DNA from: Burkholderiales bacterium
GTDB taxonomy: Bacteria > Pseudomonadota > Gammaproteobacteria > Burkholderiales > Usitatibacteraceae
Length of the DNA stretch: 33,506 nucleotides
Direction: 5' to 3'
Assembly: GCA_017853245.1 (NCBI GenBank)
Contig: JAFMJY010000015.1
Coordinates: 1 to 33,506 of the forward strand
Both the position numbers and the translations under genes were made by a program. Below, piece by piece: positions 31,475 to 33,506 of the stretch (the first letter of the stretch is position 1; the number at the start of each line of letters is the position of its first letter). The notes under the pieces were generated by a model. The model was given only the letters and a program-made list of their open reading frames with translations, ran no database searches and had not been told where the DNA came from.

Positions 31475-32515
31475 GTGACGCTGCCCGGCGTCACGCCCGT
31501 CACGGTCCTCACGGGCTTCCTCGGCAGCGGCAAGTCCACGCTGCTGAACCGGCTCCTGCGCGACCCGGCCATGGAGCCCTGCGCCGTGATCATCAACGAG
31601 TGGGGCAGCGTGCCCATCGACCACGCGCTCGTGCGACCGGCGTCGGGGGAGGTGGCGATCCTGCCGGGTGGCTGCCTGTGCTGCCAGGTGGCAGGCGACC
31701 TGGTGCGCACGCTTCGCGACCTGCATGCGCGCCGAGCTGCGCACGAGATCCCCCCTTTCTCCCGGGTGGTGATCGAGACAACCGGGCTTGCGGACCCGGC
31801 GCCGCTGCTGCGCACGCTCATCGAGCTGCCACTCGTCTCCGCCCGCTATGCGCTGGCGGGCGTCGTGACCACCGTTGACGCGGAACACGGCATGCGTCAG
31901 CTCGACCAGCACCCGGAGTCGGTCAAGCAAGCGGCCATGGCCGACCTGCTGGTGATCACCAAATGCGATCGGTCCGACCGAGCCGGCATCGCGAGCCTCG
32001 CCGCCCGGCTGGCCCGCCTTGCACCCGGCGCGGCGGCCGCGCGCGTCACGGCCGCCGACGGGCTCTCGCCGGCTGCGTTCTTCGCCACGGGCCTCGGGCG
32101 GAGATCGCCGGCGGAGGCTACACGCTGGCTCAACGCAGGGGCCTACCGTCCCGTCGGCGCCACCGCCTCGCAAACGCACGACCCGCGGATCCGAGCCTTC
32201 GCCTGGGCGACGGGCCACGCCGTGGAGCCCACCGTCGCCGAGGATGCCCTGGAGACACTGCTCGACACAGCGGGCGAAAGGCTGCTGCGGCTGAAGGGGC
32301 TCGTCAACGCGCGGGGCCTCGCGGGGCCGCTGGCCGTGCACGCCGTCCAGCACTCGCTCTATCCTCTCGCCCGCCTGCCGGAGTGGCCCGATGCCGACCG
32401 GCGAACCCGGCTGGTGCTGATCACCCGAGACCTCGATGAGCAGGCAGCGACCGGCATACTGGAATCTTTCTTCAACGCCCCAGGTCAGAGCCCAGCGCGC
32501 GCCGCTGGCGCCTGA
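31475..32515 (+). CDS. COG0523/CobW-family GTPase, first copy
   Basis: G3E-type P-loop GTPase of 346 residues, thought to act as a metallochaperone or metal insertase. Walker A is GFLGSGKST (14-22); the metal-binding CxCC motif is C67-L68-C69-C70 in PGGCLCCQ; the Walker B/G3 region is VIETTGLADP; and the nucleotide-specificity motif is TKCD. The segment before CxCC reads INEWGSVPIDHALV, a variant of the usual NEFG(E)xGIDxxL. The C-terminal CobW domain begins near residue 230. The start is a GTG at 31475, 31 bases after the Fur-family gene, without a clear ribosome site, so it is not certain. No histidine-rich stretch, unlike the second copy. Probably co-transcribed with its neighbours; metal not proven, zinc most likely. 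Confidence 0.9.
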   Translation: MTLPGVTPVTVLTGFLGSGKSTLLNRLLRDPAMEPCAVIINEWGSVPIDHALVRPASGEVAILPGGCLCCQVAGDLVRTLRDLHARRAAHEIPPFSRVVIETTGLADPAPLLRTLIELPLVSARYALAGVVTTVDAEHGMRQLDQHPESVKQAAMADLLVITKCDRSDRAGIASLAARLARLAPGAAAARVTAADGLSPAAFFATGLGRRSPAEATRWLNAGAYRPVGATASQTHDPRIRAFAWATGHAVEPTVAEDALETLLDTAGERLLRLKGLVNARGLAGPLAVHAVQHSLYPLARLPEWPDADRRTRLVLITRDLDEQAATGILESFFNAPGQSPARAAGA

Positions 32516-32536
32516 CCCGCCCGAAACGGAACCCCC

Positions 32537-33506
32537 ATGGCCGCCACGCCCGACGACGACAGCAACCTCATTCCCGTGACCATCCTGACCGGGTTCCTCG
32601 GGGCCGGGAAGACCACTTTGCTCAAGCGCATCCTCACGGAACAGCACGGGGAGCGCATCGCCGTGATCGAAAATGAGTTTGGCGAAACCGGCATCGACAA
32701 CGAGATCCTGGTGCGCGACGACCAGGAGCAGATCGTGGAGATGAACAACGGCTGCCTCTGCTGCACGGTGCGGGGCGACCTCGTACGCATCCTCGGCGAG
32801 CTGGCCGACAAGCGCGCGAGCGGAGCCCTCCGGTTCGACCGCGTCATAGTCGAGACGACGGGCCTCGCGAACCCGGGCCCGGTAGCGCAGACCTTTTTCA
32901 TGGACGACGCCATTCACCAACGCTACCTGCTCGACGCGGTGATCACGGTAGTCGACGCCAAGCACGGCCAGCAGACGCTCGACCAGCACGACGAGGCGCG
33001 GGCGCAAGTGGGCTTCGCCGATCGGCTTCTCCTCTCCAAGACGGACCTGGTCGCCGACGCCGAGACCGAGGCCCTGACAGCGCGCCTACGCCAGATGAAC
33101 CCGCGCGCGCAGCAGCGGCGCGTCCACTTCGGCGAGGCCGACATCCGGGAAGTCCTCGACATCCGGGGCTTCAACCTGAACGCGGCCCTCGACGTCGACC
33201 CCGCCTTTCTCGAGGACAAGCACCACCACCACGACGACGACGTGAAGAGCTTTGTCTGGAAGGACCCGAGGCCCCTGCAGATGGAGAAGATCGAGACGTT
33301 CCTCTCGCTCATGGTGCAGAACTACGGGGAAGACCTGCTGCGCTACAAGGGCGTGCTCAATATCGCGGGCGAGCCGCGCCGCATGATCTTCCAGGGCGTT
33401 CACATGCTGATGGGCGGCACGCCCGGCAAGCCCTGGGGCAAGGACGAGCGTCGCGAGAGCGTCATGGTGTTCATCGGGCGCCGTGTCCCGCAGCGGCTGT
33501 TCGAAG
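32537..33506 (+). CDS. COG0523/CobW-family GTPase, second copy (runs off right edge)
   Basis: Second G3E GTPase; 323 codons are present and the frame is open at the window end, so the C-terminus is missing, probably only a short piece. The ATG at 32537 lies 21 bases after the first copy. Walker A is GFLGAGKTT (19-27) in the start [34 protein letters not shown] follows; CxCC is C73-L74-C75-C76 in [14 protein letters not shown]3 is [12 protein letters not shown]; and the specificity motif is SKTDL. A metal-binding His/Asp run HHHHDDD lies at 229-235, between the GTPase and CobW domains. The last part, [16 protein letters not shown] followed by [11 protein letters not shown], is typical of the CobW C-terminal domain. 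It resembles the zinc-related YjiA/ZigA type more than the first copy does. Confidence 0.93.
   Translation, partial: MAATPDDDSNLIPVTILTGFLGAGKTTLLKRILTEQHGERIAVIENEFGETGIDNEILVRDDQEQIVEMNNGCLCCTVRGDLVRILGELADKRASGALRFDRVIVETTGLANPGPVAQTFFMDDAIHQRYLLDAVITVVDAKHGQQTLDQHDEARAQVGFADRLLLSKTDLVADAETEALTARLRQMNPRAQQRRVHFGEADIREVLDIRGFNLNAALDVDPAFLEDKHHHHDDDVKSFVWKDPRPLQMEKIETFLSLMVQNYGEDLLRYKGVLNIAGEPRRMIFQGVHMLMGGTPGKPWGKDERRESVMVFIGRRVPQRLFE

Noticed and set aside
31352-33007. Long minus-strand open frame (551 codons) opposite the two COG0523 GTPases
   Set aside because: Same artefact: antisense to motif-bearing genes, low-complexity composition, no ribosome site or recognisable domain.
33221-33241. 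HHHHDDD run resembling an engineered His tag
   Set aside because: It lies inside the COG0523 reading frame between the two domains, where natural histidine-rich linkers are common in this family.

Overview
The window reads as ordinary chromosome of a high-GC betaproteobacterium. This is inferred from gene content and synteny, not from a marker gene. The indicators are: an S-adenosylhomocysteine (SAH) riboswitch in front of ahcY-metF; a phasin gene (polyhydroxyalkanoate storage); a three-gene proton-translocating transhydrogenase (pntAA-pntAB-pntB); a tripartite tricarboxylate (TTT) transporter; the order slt - NDUFA9-like - cca; and the block metK / two lipid A acyltransferases / dapF - DUF484 - xerC. 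No rRNA, tRNA, CRISPR array, insertion sequence or prophage gene was seen. No stretch of 300 bases or more lacks a gene.

Layout. 1-5539 (minus): terC-like membrane protein and universal stress protein, then tctC-tctB-tctA and the N-terminal 340 codons of oxalyl-CoA decarboxylase, which runs off the left edge. 5676-9688 (plus): lytic transglycosylase, NDUFA9-like reductase and tRNA CCA-adding enzyme, ending at a hairpin shared with the convergent phasin gene. 9762-15722 (minus): the phasin with its own promoter; then MidA-type methyltransferase, pntAA-pntAB-pntB and an orphan TAXI solute-binding protein, ending at a strong bidirectional terminator. 15784-17454 (plus): pteridine reductase and ttcA. 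17451-26698 (minus): SH3 protein with M48 protease; MgtE; ahcY-metF behind a riboswitch; metK, solute-binding protein and Cache-PAS-GGDEF cyclase. 26776-33506 (plus): two acyltransferases, dapF, DUF484, xerC, a Fur/Zur-type regulator and two COG0523 GTPases, the second cut by the right edge.

How the genes fit together. metK, ahcY and metF cover three steps of the activated methyl cycle, and the riboswitch would tie ahcY-metF expression to SAH. TTT transporter plus oxalyl-CoA decarboxylase suggests carboxylate, possibly oxalate, uptake and use. The Fur-family gene with two COG0523 GTPases suggests a zinc-limitation module. The solute-binding protein directly before a periplasm-sensing diguanylate cyclase suggests a ligand-to-c-di-GMP circuit.

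I found no wholly new multi-gene system. The points most worth checking are the phasin promoter with two TTGCAA dyads, mutually exclusive hairpins in the ahcY leader, the binding protein/cyclase pair, the apparently leaderless Fur-family gene with an inverted repeat upstream, and a CCA enzyme whose HD motif has decayed. Translations, motifs and coordinates were read by eye; no database search or folding program was run.
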